A model generated the notes under the pieces. The model did no database searches and was not told where the DNA came from. It saw nothing but the letters and a program-made list of their open reading frames with translations. Positions 52,786-61,883 of a stretch of DNA of 64,000 nucleotides are shown here, piece after piece. This stretch comes from Alphaproteobacteria bacterium. GTDB lineage: Bacteria; Pseudomonadota; Alphaproteobacteria; Sphingomonadales; Sphingomonadaceae. Within the stretch, counting starts at the first letter, position 1. Every line of letters begins with the position of its first letter. The stretch covers positions 1 through 64,000 of the forward strand of contig JAHJIJ010000021.1 in the NCBI GenBank assembly GCA_018823325.1, read 5' to 3'. A program made the position numbers and the translations under genes.

Positions 52786-53991
52786 TCAGGCGAACCGCAC
52801 TGCCAGCGCGCGGCGGCGCAGGGCTGCGCCGGCGAGGCCAAAGCCCGCGATCATCATCGCCCAGGTTGCCGGCTCCGGCACGGGGACGAGATTGAGATTG
52901 CCATTGAAGGTGCCGAGATGGATCTCGCCGCCGCTGCCATCTGTGTAGCTGCCGACGACCACCGAGCCTTCGATGGGAGTGTGGATCAGCAGGCTGGCAT
53001 TGGGCGCCAGCACTGATCCGTGGAACATGTTGCCGGCAAAATTGAGCGTCTCGGCATCGACGAAGTTCCAGATCACCTGCTGGTTGTAGTCGCGGTTCGA
53101 ACCGGCGGAATTGAAACCCAACGTCACATCCGTGCCGAACACATTGATGATGACCGGCGTCGTGTCCGCGAAATTATAGGTGAGGTTGGTGATCGAGGCG
53201 AAGTCCGCCGCATTGAACGAGAACAGCGCATAGCCCGCGCCATTGTCCACGGCGTTCAGCGTCATCGCCGTGCCGCTGAGGTCGAAGCCGCTCGGGTTGC
53301 TCAGCATGTTGAGCGAGGCAAGGGCAGAGGACAATGCCTGCACGTCCGCGGAAACCTTCTCGACGGTCGCCGTGATCGGCGCGGAGATCGATGCGGCATA
53401 GCCGGGATCGCCGGCGGAAAGGTTGAAGTTGCGCGTGCCGCCATTGAAATTTCCGGACGCCGTGCCGCCGACATTGAGCGTGCCGCCATTCTGGTTGATC
53501 GAGCCGCTCGAGAAGCTCCCGCCGATATTGTAGATGTCGCCCGTATCGATGTTCGGGTTGCTGCCGGTGAAATCGCCACCGACGTTCACCGTACGCGGGG
53601 TCGAATTCATCGTCAGCCAGCTGTTCGTCACATTGCCTGCGACAGACGCGCTGCCGCCCGTGGAAATGGTGCCGACGCCGCCGTTCGAGCCGTTGTGGAC
53701 CTTGATATCCGCATTCACGACATTGCCGCCCACGGTCAGGACCGGGATGTCCGCGGAGGTGGCCTGACCCTGGCTGGAATTGCCAATGCCGACCTGGCTT
53801 GTGCCGGTCAGATTGCCGCCGACCAGCATCTTGCCTTCCACGTCATGCTTCAGGTTCACGTCGCCGAGCACGATGAGATTGTAATTCTTGAGCGCTTCCA
53901 GGCCGGCTGTTGCATCGCCGCTGGCGAGGGCGGGAGCACTGGCGAAAGTGGCGAGGCCGAGGACAACGGCAAATGTGGACCGCTTAAGCAT
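52786..53991 (-). CDS. PEP-CTERM choice-of-anchor A family exported protein
   Basis: The 401-residue protein has a signal peptide (STFAVVLGLATFASAPALAS) and the choice-of-anchor A domain (LKNYNLIVLGDVNLKHDVEG, KMLVGGNLTG). A glycine- and asparagine-rich beta region follows. The C-terminal PEP-CTERM sorting signal PVPEPATWAMMIAGFGLAG ends in RRRA. PEP-CTERM proteins are cleaved and exported by exosortases and are often linked to exopolysaccharide production. No exosortase gene is seen in the window. The start at 53991 was chosen by the signal peptide. Confidence 0.87.
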   Translation of the reverse strand: MLKRSTFAVVLGLATFASAPALASGDATAGLEALKNYNLIVLGDVNLKHDVEGKMLVGGNLTGTSQVGIGNSSQGQATSADIPVLTVGGNVVNADIKVHNGSNGGVGTISTGGSASVAGNVTNSWLTMNSTPRTVNVGGDFTGSNPNIDTGDIYNIGGSFSSGSINQNGGTLNVGGTASGNFNGGTRNFNLSAGDPGYAASISAPITATVEKVSADVQALSSALASLNMLSNPSGFDLSGTAMTLNAVDNGAGYALFSFNAADFASITNLTYNFADTTPVIINVFGTDVTLGFNSAGSNRDYNQQVIWNFVDAETLNFAGNMFHGSVLAPNASLLIHTPIEGSVVVGSYTDGSGGEIHLGTFNGNLNLVPVPEPATWAMMIAGFGLAGAALRRRALAVRFA

Positions 53992-54120
53992 GTAGAGGCG
54001 TCTCCGGAGAATTCTATATCGAAGGATTAAGGCGCCATATACCAAATCATCACTCGGTGAAGTGCTCATCCATCCCCCGAAAATGCCCGTCCGATTTTGG
54101 GACAGAAGGGGGGTCGGCAA

Positions 54121-55074
54121 TTAACGCGCCTCGGCCTCAATCGCCGCGAGGTCTTCGATAGCCACCGTCTCGTCCGGGTGCAGGGTCGTCCAGCCGGCCT
54201 GCCGTCCCCGCGCCCAGGTCCGCTGGCGTTTCTGATAGGCAATCGTCTGCTTGAGGATCGCGGCGCGGGCTTCCTCCCGGCTGATCTCGCCGGAAAGCAT
54301 GGCGGCCAGCTCGCGCACGCCGAGCGCGCGCAAAACGGGCCGGTCCTTCGGGATGGGGCGGCGGATCAGCGCTTCGACTTCTTCGATGGCACCGCCCGTG
54401 AGCATCTGGTCCAGCCGTTGCTCGGCGCGCGCGGCCAGCGCATCGCGCGGGAGCATCACGACGGCGCCATGAATGGGCATCCAGCCTGCGATCCCGCCTT
54501 CGCGACGCGCTTGCCACTGATGCAGCGGCGTTCCGGTTGAGCGGACGACTTCCAGCGCCCGCGCCACGCGCGACGTATCTCCGGCATTGAGTCGCGCTGC
54601 ACCGTGCGGATCTTCACGCTCCAGAGCGGCATAGCTGTCCGCGACTGCCATGGCGCGCACCGATTCGCGAATGACGGGGTCGATCTCCGGCACCGGCGCG
54701 ATGCCGTGCAGCAGCGTGTGCAGATAAAGCCCGGTCCCGCCGACGAGGATCGCAGGCACGCCTTGCCCATGTGCCGCGTCAATCTCGGCCTTCGCCTCCT
54801 GCGCCCAGCGCGCGGCGGAGCAATCCTCCATGCCGTCGATATGGCCGAACAGCCGATGCGGCGCTCGGGCCAGATCCTCCTGCGGCGGGCGTGCCGTCAG
54901 CACGCAGAGGTCAGCATAGACCTGGCTTGCATCGGCATTGATGATGATGCCGCCGGTGGCCTCTGCCAGCCGCATCGCGACTGCGCTCTTGCCGCTGGCG
55001 GTCGGCCCGGCAATAAGCGCGACCGGCGGCCGCTCCCGGCCGCGCGCTTCGGGCAGGGAATCAGGATCAGGCAT
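54121..55074 (-). CDS. miaA: tRNA dimethylallyltransferase
   Basis: The ATG at 55074 gives 317 residues; an ATG at 55104 is also in frame. The P-loop reads IAGPTASGKSAVAMRLAEAT, then INADASQVYADL, VGGTGLYLHTLLHGIAP, and KQTIAYQKRQRTWARGRQ. MiaA adds the dimethylallyl group to A37 of tRNAs reading UNN codons. It is divergent from serB, with nearly abutting starts, a common arrangement in alphaproteobacteria. Confidence 0.94.
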   Translation of the reverse strand: MPDPDSLPEARGRERPPVALIAGPTASGKSAVAMRLAEATGGIIINADASQVYADLCVLTARPPQEDLARAPHRLFGHIDGMEDCSAARWAQEAKAEIDAAHGQGVPAILVGGTGLYLHTLLHGIAPVPEIDPVIRESVRAMAVADSYAALEREDPHGAARLNAGDTSRVARALEVVRSTGTPLHQWQARREGGIAGWMPIHGAVVMLPRDALAARAEQRLDQMLTGGAIEEVEALIRRPIPKDRPVLRALGVRELAAMLSGEISREEARAAILKQTIAYQKRQRTWARGRQAGWTTLHPDETVAIEDLAAIEAEAR

Positions 55075-55102
55075 GGCTGGCGGCAATTCGGACGGGCAGG
55101 AC

Positions 55103-55981
55103 ATGATTGCGACCTTAGTCGCGCATGACGGACTTGGGCAGGGGGACGTGAATGCCGCGCGCGATGCGCTGGCGCAAGCGGGCCTCGATGTCGGTGCGCC
55201 GGCCTGGGTTGAGGCAGGCGAGGCGGTCGATCTGCCGTTCGCTGGCGACCGTGCCGAGGCGCGCGCGGCGCTTGAGGCGCTGGCGCCCCCGGCGGACCTG
55301 TTCGTGCTCTCCCGCGCCAACCGCGATTGCCGGCTGTTCGTCGCCGACATGGATTCGACGATGATCACGGTCGAATGCATTGACGAGCTGGCCGACTATG
55401 CCGGCCTCAAGGACGAGATCGCCGCCGTCACCGAGCGGGCCATGCGCGGTGAACTCGACTTCGCGCAGGCGCTCACCGGCCGTGTCGCGCTGCTCAAGGG
55501 CCTCGACGCTGCGATGATCGACCGGTGCCGGGAGGAGCGGGTGCGGCTGATGCCGGGGGCGAAGGCGCTGGTGCAGACCCTCCGCGCGCGGGGCGCCCGG
55601 ACGATCCTCGTTTCCGGCGGTTTCGTGCCCTTCGCGCAGCCGGTCGCGCAGGCCATCGGTTTCGATGTGGCCATCGCCAACACGCTGCATATCGAGCAGG
55701 GCAAGCTTGCCGGCACAGTGGGCGAACCGATTGTCGACGCGGCCCGCAAACGCTCGGAATTGCTCGGCACGGCGCAGGAGGGCGGCCTTGCCTCCACGCA
55801 ATCCATCGCCATCGGTGACGGCGCGAATGATATCCCCATGATCGAGGCTGCCGGCTTCGGCGTGGCCTATCACGCCAAGCCCAAGACTCGCGCGGCGGCG
55901 GATGCGGCCATCGAGCGAGGCGATCTCAGCGTCCTGCTCCATGCGCTCGGCATTCCCCGCGCGCAGTGGGTGACCGGTTGA
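55103..55981 (+). CDS. serB: Phosphoserine phosphatase
   Basis: The 292-residue HAD enzyme has FVADMDSTMITVECIDELAD (nucleophile Asp in DMDST), GLKDEIAAVTERAMRGELDF, VSGGFVPFAQP, the Lys in AARKRSELL and SIAIGDGANDIPMIEAAG. It hydrolyses O-phosphoserine, the last step of serine synthesis. The N-terminal 85 residues form an ACT-like region typical of SerB. The ATG at 55103 almost coincides with the alternative miaA start on the opposite strand. Confidence 0.94.
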   Translation: MIATLVAHDGLGQGDVNAARDALAQAGLDVGAPAWVEAGEAVDLPFAGDRAEARAALEALAPPADLFVLSRANRDCRLFVADMDSTMITVECIDELADYAGLKDEIAAVTERAMRGELDFAQALTGRVALLKGLDAAMIDRCREERVRLMPGAKALVQTLRARGARTILVSGGFVPFAQPVAQAIGFDVAIANTLHIEQGKLAGTVGEPIVDAARKRSELLGTAQEGGLASTQSIAIGDGANDIPMIEAAGFGVAYHAKPKTRAAADAAIERGDLSVLLHALGIPRAQWVTG

Positions 55982-56049
55982 AGTCCCGCCGTCTGCGCGG
56001 CGCAATCTGGTAACTTTAACTGAATCTTAGGGCCAGCCGTGAGATTCCC

Positions 56050-56068
56050 TCGATCAACCGACGATCGA
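56050..56068. promoter_or_regulatory. Inverted repeat directly before the ParA gene
   Basis: TCGATC (56050-56055), a 7-bp spacer and GATCGA (56063-56068) form a dyad just upstream of the GGGGG ribosome binding site. Since the operon also encodes a ribbon-helix-helix protein, this could be an autoregulatory operator. That link is inference. Confidence 0.35.
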
Positions 56069-56081
56069 CCGGGGGAATATC

Positions 56082-56789
56082 GTGCGAATATTGGCGCTAG
56101 CATCTCAAAAGGGCGGATCGGGTAAAACCACGCTTTCCGGCCATCTTGCCGTCCAGGCCCAGCGCGCCGGCGCCGGGCCGGTGGTGCTGATCGACATCGA
56201 TCCGCAGGGCTCGCTGGCGGACTGGTGGAACGAGCGCAGCGATGAATATCCCGCATTCGCCCAGACGACCGTGGCGCGGCTCGCGAGCGATCTGGAGGTG
56301 CTGCGTCAGCAGGGCTTCAAGCTCGCGGTCATCGATACGCCGCCCGCCATCACCATGGCCATTCAAAGCGTCATCAGCGTTGCCGAACTGATCGTCGTGC
56401 CCACGCGGCCCAGCCCGCATGATCTGCGCGCCGTCGGAGCCACGGTCGATCTGTGCGAGCGCGCCGGCAAGCCGCTTATCTTCGTGGTGAACGCCGCGAC
56501 ACCTCGCGCACGCATCACGTCGGAAGCCGCCATCGCGCTTTCCCAGCACGGCACGGTGGCGCCGGTCACCGTCCATCATCGCACCGATTTCGCCTCATCG
56601 ATGATCGATGGCCGCACCGTCATGGACTTCGATCCCAAGGGCCGCTCGGCCAAGGAAATCGAGCAGCTCTGGACCTATGTGGCCGACCGCCTCGAGCGCA
56701 ATTTCCGCCGCACCGTCTTCTCGCCAAGCCAGGCCGCTGCCGTCATGTCGCGCCAGACGGGCTTTGGACGCCGGGTTGTTCAGGGATGA
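56082..56789 (+). CDS. ParA/MinD-type ATPase
   Basis: The 235-residue protein starts at GTG 56082 with GGGGG upstream. The deviant Walker A is ASQKGGSGKTT (Lys10 and Lys15), Walker A' DIDPQGSLADWWNE, and Walker B AVIDTPPAIT. It is an orphan ParA-family positioning ATPase, not the chromosomal ParA, since no parB or parS is nearby. It is coupled by ATGA overlap to an RHH-domain protein and then a SPOR lipoprotein, suggesting positioning of a cell-envelope structure. Role unknown. Confidence 0.8.
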   Translation: MRILALASQKGGSGKTTLSGHLAVQAQRAGAGPVVLIDIDPQGSLADWWNERSDEYPAFAQTTVARLASDLEVLRQQGFKLAVIDTPPAITMAIQSVISVAELIVVPTRPSPHDLRAVGATVDLCERAGKPLIFVVNAATPRARITSEAAIALSQHGTVAPVTVHHRTDFASSMIDGRTVMDFDPKGRSAKEIEQLWTYVADRLERNFRRTVFSPSQAAAVMSRQTGFGRRVVQG

Positions 56790-57358
56790 GTGGCGAGAAT
56801 TCCATGGCCGAGCCGCGGCCTGCCGCGTCGTTGACCGCCAATCTGCTGGCCCGTCGTGGCGCTGCGCGCCCGGCCATGCGCCGTCCGTCACTTGCCGGTC
56901 TTCAGTCCGGGTCGACGTATAGCGATGATCTCGGCTGGAACGACATGGGCCATGAGCCGGCCGCCGAGGCGGATCAGCCCGAGGTCGATAAAAATGTCGC
57001 ACCCGTCGGTGTCGAGGCGCCCGTGCCGATCAAGCCGTCCATGGTCGCGCGCGATAGCGATCCCGCGCCCGTATCGCCGGCAAAAGAGCAGATGCTCTCG
57101 CTCGCCGAGCAGATCAGCCTGCGGTCCGCACCGCGCAAAACAAGCAGCGCGCGCCCGGCCAGTCTCGCCGGGGAAGCCCGCAAGGCAGCCTTCACACTGC
57201 GTCTGGATACGGAGCGCCATCTGCGGCTCCGCCTGCTCAGTGCCGTTTCGAACCGCTCTGCCCAGCAACTGCTGGTCGAAGCGCTCGATGAGGTGATCGC
57301 GCGCAACGCCAAGGTCCAGGAACTCGCCGAGCAGGTTGAAACGCAACCCAAAGGTTGA
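56786..57358 (+). CDS. Ribbon-helix-helix-like partner of the ParA ATPase
   Basis: The ATG at 56786 overlaps the ParA stop. The 190-residue product has a disordered, proline-rich first 100 residues. A C-terminal segment (133-175) reads KAAFTLRLDTERHLRLRLLS then SNRSAQQLLVEALDEVI, a beta strand plus two helices as in RHH/CopG proteins. RHH partners of ParA are known for plasmid ParG-type and VirC-type systems. The DNA-binding interpretation is from pattern only; the disordered part could contact the ATPase. Confidence 0.6.
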   Translation: MSGENSMAEPRPAASLTANLLARRGAARPAMRRPSLAGLQSGSTYSDDLGWNDMGHEPAAEADQPEVDKNVAPVGVEAPVPIKPSMVARDSDPAPVSPAKEQMLSLAEQISLRSAPRKTSSARPASLAGEARKAAFTLRLDTERHLRLRLLSAVSNRSAQQLLVEALDEVIARNAKVQELAEQVETQPKG

Positions 57359-57376
57359 GTGATATCGGGGGTATCG

Positions 57377-58855
57377 ATGCCAAAGAAGATGTCCGCTCTG
57401 TTGATCACGGCCGCCTTGTCGGGCGTGACGCTGACCGGTTGCGCGAGCCTTGGTTCCCAGCAGCGCGCTGCCTCCTTCGCCGATCCGGCCTCGCATTTCG
57501 CGCCGCGCATCGAGAAGGCGCTGGATGACCGCAAATTCTCGCAGGCGCTGACGCTGGCTGAAGAGCTGGTGGCAGCGCAGCCGGACAATGCCGGGAACCG
57601 CGTGCTGCTGGGCCGGTCTTATCTCGCGAATGGCCGCTATCTTTCGGCCCGCACCGCCTTCATGGACGCGATGACGCTGGGCAACAGCGACGTGCGCACC
57701 ATTGTCAGCCTCGCGCTGTGCGAAACGGCGCTTGGCAATGGCGTCGCGGCGCGCGCGCTGCTTTCCGATCATATCGAGCATCTGGCTGCCGGTGATTACG
57801 GTCTCGCCATGGCCATGGCCGGGGATGCGCAGGAAGGTGTGCGGGCGCTGCTGGAAGCCGTCCGCCAGCCGGGCGCAACGGCGCGCACGCGGCAGAATCT
57901 GGCTTATGCCCTCGCATTGGGTGGCGCCTGGGGACAGGCTCGGCTGATCGCCGGGCAGGATCTGAGCGCCAAGGATGCCGAGCGGCGCATCGGTCAGTGG
58001 TCGCAGGCGCTCGCACAGGCCGATCCCGGCCAGCGAGTCGCTGCGCTCACCGGCATCGCGCCGCGCGCGGATGATGCGGGCATGCCCTTCCATCTCGCGC
58101 TTCGCAACGATGAGGCGCCTGCGGTGGATGCTCTCGCGCTGGTGGCACAGGAGCAGCCGGCCGTTGCTGTTGTGGCCCCGATCGCCGCTGCCGATGAGGC
58201 TATGGCGCCGGCTGAAGCGCCGGTTGCGCTCGTTCGACCCGTTGCAGTTCAGCCGGTGGCAATTCCGCCCTCGATGCGCCCGATGCAGTCGTCTGAGCCA
58301 CAGGATGCCAAGCCGGCCCCCCAGGCCTCTGTGGCCCCCTCCGCACAATTGATTTCCGCCGCACCGCTGCTGCTCAAGCCGCAGGTGGAGCTGAGCGCAT
58401 CCTTGCCGGTCGCGCAGGATGTCGTCCGCGCTTCCTTCCAGCGTTCGTCGATGGCCGAGGCCCCGTCCGTAGCGCCTCGGCAAGGCAAGGTGCAGACTGC
58501 CGCCGCATCGATGCCGACTGGCCTGCTGGTCCCGGCATCGGACAGGCAGGCAAGCGATTGGGTCGTACAGCTTGGCGCGTTCAACAGCGCATCCGTGGCC
58601 CGCGAGAAATGGCAAGCGATGAGCCGGTCGGGTCCCCTGGCGCGCTATCGTGAAATTCTGAGCCAGACGACCGTCGATGGACGGGTCTTTCACCGTGTAG
58701 CGGTTCGCGGCTTTGCGAACCGCTCGGCAGCCAACGCTTTCTGCGGCGCGCTGAGCGCCAAGGGGCAGCCCTGTTTCGTGCGACTGGATGATAGCGGCAC
58801 GACTCGCATGGCGCGGGCAAACACAGCGGCCAATCCGCAGCTCGCCTCCCGCTGA
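57377..58855 (+). CDS. Lipoprotein with TPR-like repeats and a C-terminal SPOR domain
   Basis: The 492-residue product begins with a lipobox signal (TLTGCASL, Cys22). Helical TPR-like repeats follow at about 40-230 (ALTLAEELVAAQPDN, LGRSYLANGRYLSARTAFMD). Then comes an alanine- and proline-rich linker, and a SPOR domain at about 400-478 (DWVVQLGAFNSASVAREKW to PCFVRLDD). SPOR domains bind denuded glycan strands at the division septum. With the upstream ParA and RHH genes it forms a probable three-gene operon. The start ATG 57377 was chosen by the signal peptide. Confidence 0.8.
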   Translation: MPKKMSALLITAALSGVTLTGCASLGSQQRAASFADPASHFAPRIEKALDDRKFSQALTLAEELVAAQPDNAGNRVLLGRSYLANGRYLSARTAFMDAMTLGNSDVRTIVSLALCETALGNGVAARALLSDHIEHLAAGDYGLAMAMAGDAQEGVRALLEAVRQPGATARTRQNLAYALALGGAWGQARLIAGQDLSAKDAERRIGQWSQALAQADPGQRVAALTGIAPRADDAGMPFHLALRNDEAPAVDALALVAQEQPAVAVVAPIAAADEAMAPAEAPVALVRPVAVQPVAIPPSMRPMQSSEPQDAKPAPQASVAPSAQLISAAPLLLKPQVELSASLPVAQDVVRASFQRSSMAEAPSVAPRQGKVQTAAASMPTGLLVPASDRQASDWVVQLGAFNSASVAREKWQAMSRSGPLARYREILSQTTVDGRVFHRVAVRGFANRSAANAFCGALSAKGQPCFVRLDDSGTTRMARANTAANPQLASR

Positions 58856-58873
58856 CAGCGCGGGCGAGCGCGA

Positions 58874-60097
58874 TCAGCGGATCACGCCGCCTTTCATGAT
58901 CATGCGGGCGCGGCCCTGAACCGGCAGCTTGTCGAACGGCGTGTTGCCGGCGGCCGCCGCCATCTTGGCTGAATCCACGATCCAGGGCTTGTCGGGATCG
59001 ATCAGGATCAGATCGGCAGGGGCGTCCACTGCCAGCCGTCCGGCATCAAGACCCAGGATCGCCGCGGGATTGGCCGCGAGCAGCGCCATCATGCGCGTCT
59101 CGCTGATCTTTCCTTCGCGCACGAGGTTGAGAGCAAGCGGCAGCAGCGTCTCGGCGCCGGCAATGCCGGGCGCGGCATCCGCGAAGGGCAGGCGCTTGTC
59201 CTCTGGTCCGCGCGGATCATGGCCCGAGCAGAGCACATCCACCGTGCCGTCCGCCACCGCCTCGATCGTCGCCAGCCGGTCCCGCTCGTCGCGCAGCGGC
59301 GGGGAGAGGCGAGCGAAAGTGCGGAAGTCGCTCACGGCCGCATCGTTGAGGAAGAGATAGGAAGGGCTGGTGCCGCACGTCACCTTCAGGCCCTCGGCCT
59401 TGGCGGTGCGAATCAGCGCGAAACCCGCTGCGGTGGTGACCAGGCGCACATGCAGCCGCGCACCGGCTTCACGCGCAAGCGCAATGTCGCGGGCAATGGC
59501 GATAGCTTCTGCGCAGGAGGGCGCACTCTGCAGACCAAGGCGCGATGCGGTCTCGCCATCGGTCGCAACGGCGTTGGCCGTCATGCCGCCATCCTCGCCA
59601 TGCGTGATGACCACCCGATCCAGCGCCGAGGCATAGCGCAGCACCCGCAGCATCACGCCCGAATCGGCAATCCAGCTGCGCCCGGTTGCGATGGCGCGGG
59701 CCCCGGCGGCCTTCATCAGCGCCATTTCGGCCAGTTCGCGCCCCTCAAGGCCGCGCGTTGCCGCGCCGAGCGGATGGACCCAGAAGTCCGGCTTGCCCGC
59801 GCGCGCGGCGTGCTGGATCAGACCCGGCTCATCGAGCACGGGCGATTGATCCGGCATCAGTGCGGCGCGAGTGATCCCGGCAAAGTGGAAGGCCGGTTTG
59901 TCGGTGCGGAACACGCCGAGGTCGATGATTCCCGGCGCGACGATCATGCCGCGGGCGTCGATGACCTCCGCGCCGCTGGGAACGTCGACCGCGCCTATCG
60001 CGGCGATCCGTTCGCCCTCGACGAGCAGCGTACCCTCGGACAAGGCGCCGGCTGAAGGATCGCACAGGCGCGCGTTGATGATTGCGGTCAGGCCCAT
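58874..60097 (-). CDS. Dihydroorotase homologue lacking the catalytic HxH (PyrX type)
   Basis: The 407-residue protein has the amidohydrolase fold, but where active dihydroorotases have IDxHxH after the PG turn it reads [15 protein letters not shown]. The conserved TGTSPHH is CGTSPSYL, and the ATDHAPH segment is [12 protein letters not shown]. Metal ligands are therefore missing and it should be inactive. In Pseudomonas an inactive PyrC' supports assembly of aspartate carbamoyltransferase. The pyrB gene directly upstream overlaps it, which fits the same role. Confidence 0.82.
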   Translation of the reverse strand: MGLTAIINARLCDPSAGALSEGTLLVEGERIAAIGAVDVPSGAEVIDARGMIVAPGIIDLGVFRTDKPAFHFAGITRAALMPDQSPVLDEPGLIQHAARAGKPDFWVHPLGAATRGLEGRELAEMALMKAAGARAIATGRSWIADSGVMLRVLRYASALDRVVITHGEDGGMTANAVATDGETASRLGLQSAPSCAEAIAIARDIALAREAGARLHVRLVTTAAGFALIRTAKAEGLKVTCGTSPSYLFLNDAAVSDFRTFARLSPPLRDERDRLATIEAVADGTVDVLCSGHDPRGPEDKRLPFADAAPGIAGAETLLPLALNLVREGKISETRMMALLAANPAAILGLDAGRLAVDAPADLILIDPDKPWIVDSAKMAAAAGNTPFDKLPVQGRARMIMKGGVIR

Positions 60098-61077
60098 CCC
60101 GGCACTCCTCGCGCGCTGCGGGTGAGGACATCGAGGCAGGCCATGCGCACTGCCACGCCCATCTCGACCTGTTCGGTAATGGCCGAGCGCTGCGGATCGT
60201 CCGCGACACTGCTCACGATCTCCACGCCCCGGTTCATCGGGCCGGGATGCATGATGATCGCGTCCGGCTTGGCGCGCTTCAGCCGCTCAGGCGTCAGGCC
60301 GTAAAGGGCGTGGAACTCCCGCGCCGACGGGATGAAGGCCCCGTCCATCCGCTCATTCTGGATACGCAGCATCATCACCACGTCCGCCCCGTCGAGCGCC
60401 TCGTTGAAATCGTGGAAGGGCGTCACCCGATAGCGTTCCACCGCCGGCGGCATGAGCGTTGGCGGTGCGCAGACCCGCACCTGCGCGCCCAGCGCGGTGA
60501 GGCAGAGCATGTTGGAGCGCGCGACGCGGCTGTGCAGGATGTCGCCGCAAATAGTGACGATCAGCCCCTCGAAACTACCCTTGCGCCGCCGGATGGTGAG
60601 TGCATCGAGCAGTGCCTGCGTCGGGTGCTCGTGGCGTCCGTCGCCGGCATTGAGCACCGGGCAGTCCACCTTGTCGGCGATCAGTTGCACAGCGCCCGAG
60701 CTCATGTGGCGTATCACCATCACGTCCGCGCGCATGGAATTGAGCGTGACGGCGGTGTCGATCAGCGTCTCGCCCTTCTTCACGCTGGATTGAGCGGCGT
60801 GCATGTTCACCACGTCCGCCCCCAGCCGCTTGCCCGCGACCTCGAAGGAGAGGAGCGTGCGCGTGCTGTTCTCGAAGAAGGCGTTCATTTGCGTGAGGCC
60901 CGCGAGCCGGCCGTCATGCTTGCGGCTGCCGGAGCGATTGAGCGAGGCCCATTGCTCCGCTTCATCGAGCAGGAAACGGATCTCGTGCGGGGCCAGATTG
61001 GCAATTCCCACCAGATGCCGGTGCGGGAAATTGTCCCGGCCGATGAGGCCGGTGGCGGGTGAAGGCGCTGATGTCAT
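60088..61077 (-). CDS. pyrB: Aspartate carbamoyltransferase catalytic subunit
   Basis: The 329-residue enzyme has the carbamoyl-phosphate motif [20 protein letters not shown], then [24 protein letters not shown] loops, [20 protein letters not shown] and [13 protein letters not shown]. It condenses carbamoyl phosphate and aspartate. Its stop overlaps the start of the inactive dihydroorotase homologue by 10 bp, so the two are translated together and probably form one complex. No regulatory pyrI is present. Confidence 0.94.
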   Translation of the reverse strand: MTSAPSPATGLIGRDNFPHRHLVGIANLAPHEIRFLLDEAEQWASLNRSGSRKHDGRLAGLTQMNAFFENSTRTLLSFEVAGKRLGADVVNMHAAQSSVKKGETLIDTAVTLNSMRADVMVIRHMSSGAVQLIADKVDCPVLNAGDGRHEHPTQALLDALTIRRRKGSFEGLIVTICGDILHSRVARSNMLCLTALGAQVRVCAPPTLMPPAVERYRVTPFHDFNEALDGADVVMMLRIQNERMDGAFIPSAREFHALYGLTPERLKRAKPDAIIMHPGPMNRGVEIVSSVADDPQRSAITEQVEMGVAVRMACLDVLTRSARGVPGWA

Positions 61078-61126
61078 TAAAGCGCCTCGTTAGTGGAGCG
61101 GAGGGGCGGACTCAAGCGCTGATCAC

Positions 61127-61402
61127 TCAGGCGCTGATATCAAACAGGATGATCAGCGCGCATTGCGCCGCCGCGATCAGGAACAGCGCCATGGAGAAGC
61201 CGTCCTTGCGCGTCTTGTGGCGGAAGATGCGCATGCCGAGCCATGCGCCGATCGTCCCGCCGATGGCCGCCAGCGTCAGCAGGTCGCGCTCGCGGATGCG
61301 CGGGCCTCCGTGGATGGCGCGCTGCTTGTCATGCCGGAAGGCGGCGAGGGTGATGAGGTTGATCAGCACCAGCCAGCCCCAGACGATATGCGTTTCCGTC
61401 AC
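61127..61402 (-). CDS. DUF1294 family small membrane protein
   Basis: The 91-residue protein shows two or three hydrophobic segments and the family core AFRHDKQRAIHGGPRIRE and GGTIGAWLGMRIFRHKTRKD. DUF1294 proteins are small inner-membrane proteins of unknown function. It follows ruvX closely on the same strand. Confidence 0.8.
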   Translation of the reverse strand: MTETHIVWGWLVLINLITLAAFRHDKQRAIHGGPRIRERDLLTLAAIGGTIGAWLGMRIFRHKTRKDGFSMALFLIAAAQCALIILFDISA

Positions 61403-61406
61403 GCGC

Positions 61407-61883
61407 CTAGCCCATGGTCAGGCCGTCGATGGCCCCTTGCAGGATCAGCGCCGCAGCATGGGCATCGATCTTCTCGGCGCGTTTGGCCCGGCTCATGTCC
61501 TGCGCGATCATGGCCCGCTCGGCGGCGACGGTGGACCAGCGCTCGTCCCAGAGCAGCACCGGCAGGCCCAGCACGGCGATGTTGCGGGCGAAAGCGCGCG
61601 CCGCCTGACTGCGCGGGCTCTCGCTGCCATCCATGTTGAGCGGCAGGCCGATGACGAGGCCTTTCACGGACTGTTGCGCGATGAACTGCGCAAGCACCTC
61701 CCGATCCTTGCTGAACTTGCCGCGCTTGTGCGTGTGCGCCGGGCTGGCGATGCTCCACCCGGCATCGCACAGGGCAAGGCCGATGGTCTGGGTGCCAAGG
61801 TCCATGCCGAGCAGGCGCCCCCCGCCGGGCAGCGCGTCCAGAAAAGCGGCCTTGTCGGTCGTGATCAGCGTCTCGCCGACCAT
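61407..61883 (-). CDS. ruvX: Putative pre-16S rRNA nuclease / Holliday junction resolvase (YqgF/RuvX)
   Basis: The ATG at 61883 overlaps the stop of the upstream hydrolase gene (TGATG) and gives 158 residues. The RNase H-like fold shows [29 protein letters not shown] and [14 protein letters not shown], with acidic residues for metal binding. It processes the 5' end of pre-16S rRNA in E. coli. Length is normal. An ATG at 61895 is an alternative start. Confidence 0.9.
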   Translation of the reverse strand: MVGETLITTDKAAFLDALPGGGRLLGMDLGTQTIGLALCDAGWSIASPAHTHKRGKFSKDREVLAQFIAQQSVKGLVIGLPLNMDGSESPRSQAARAFARNIAVLGLPVLLWDERWSTVAAERAMIAQDMSRAKRAEKIDAHAAALILQGAIDGLTMG

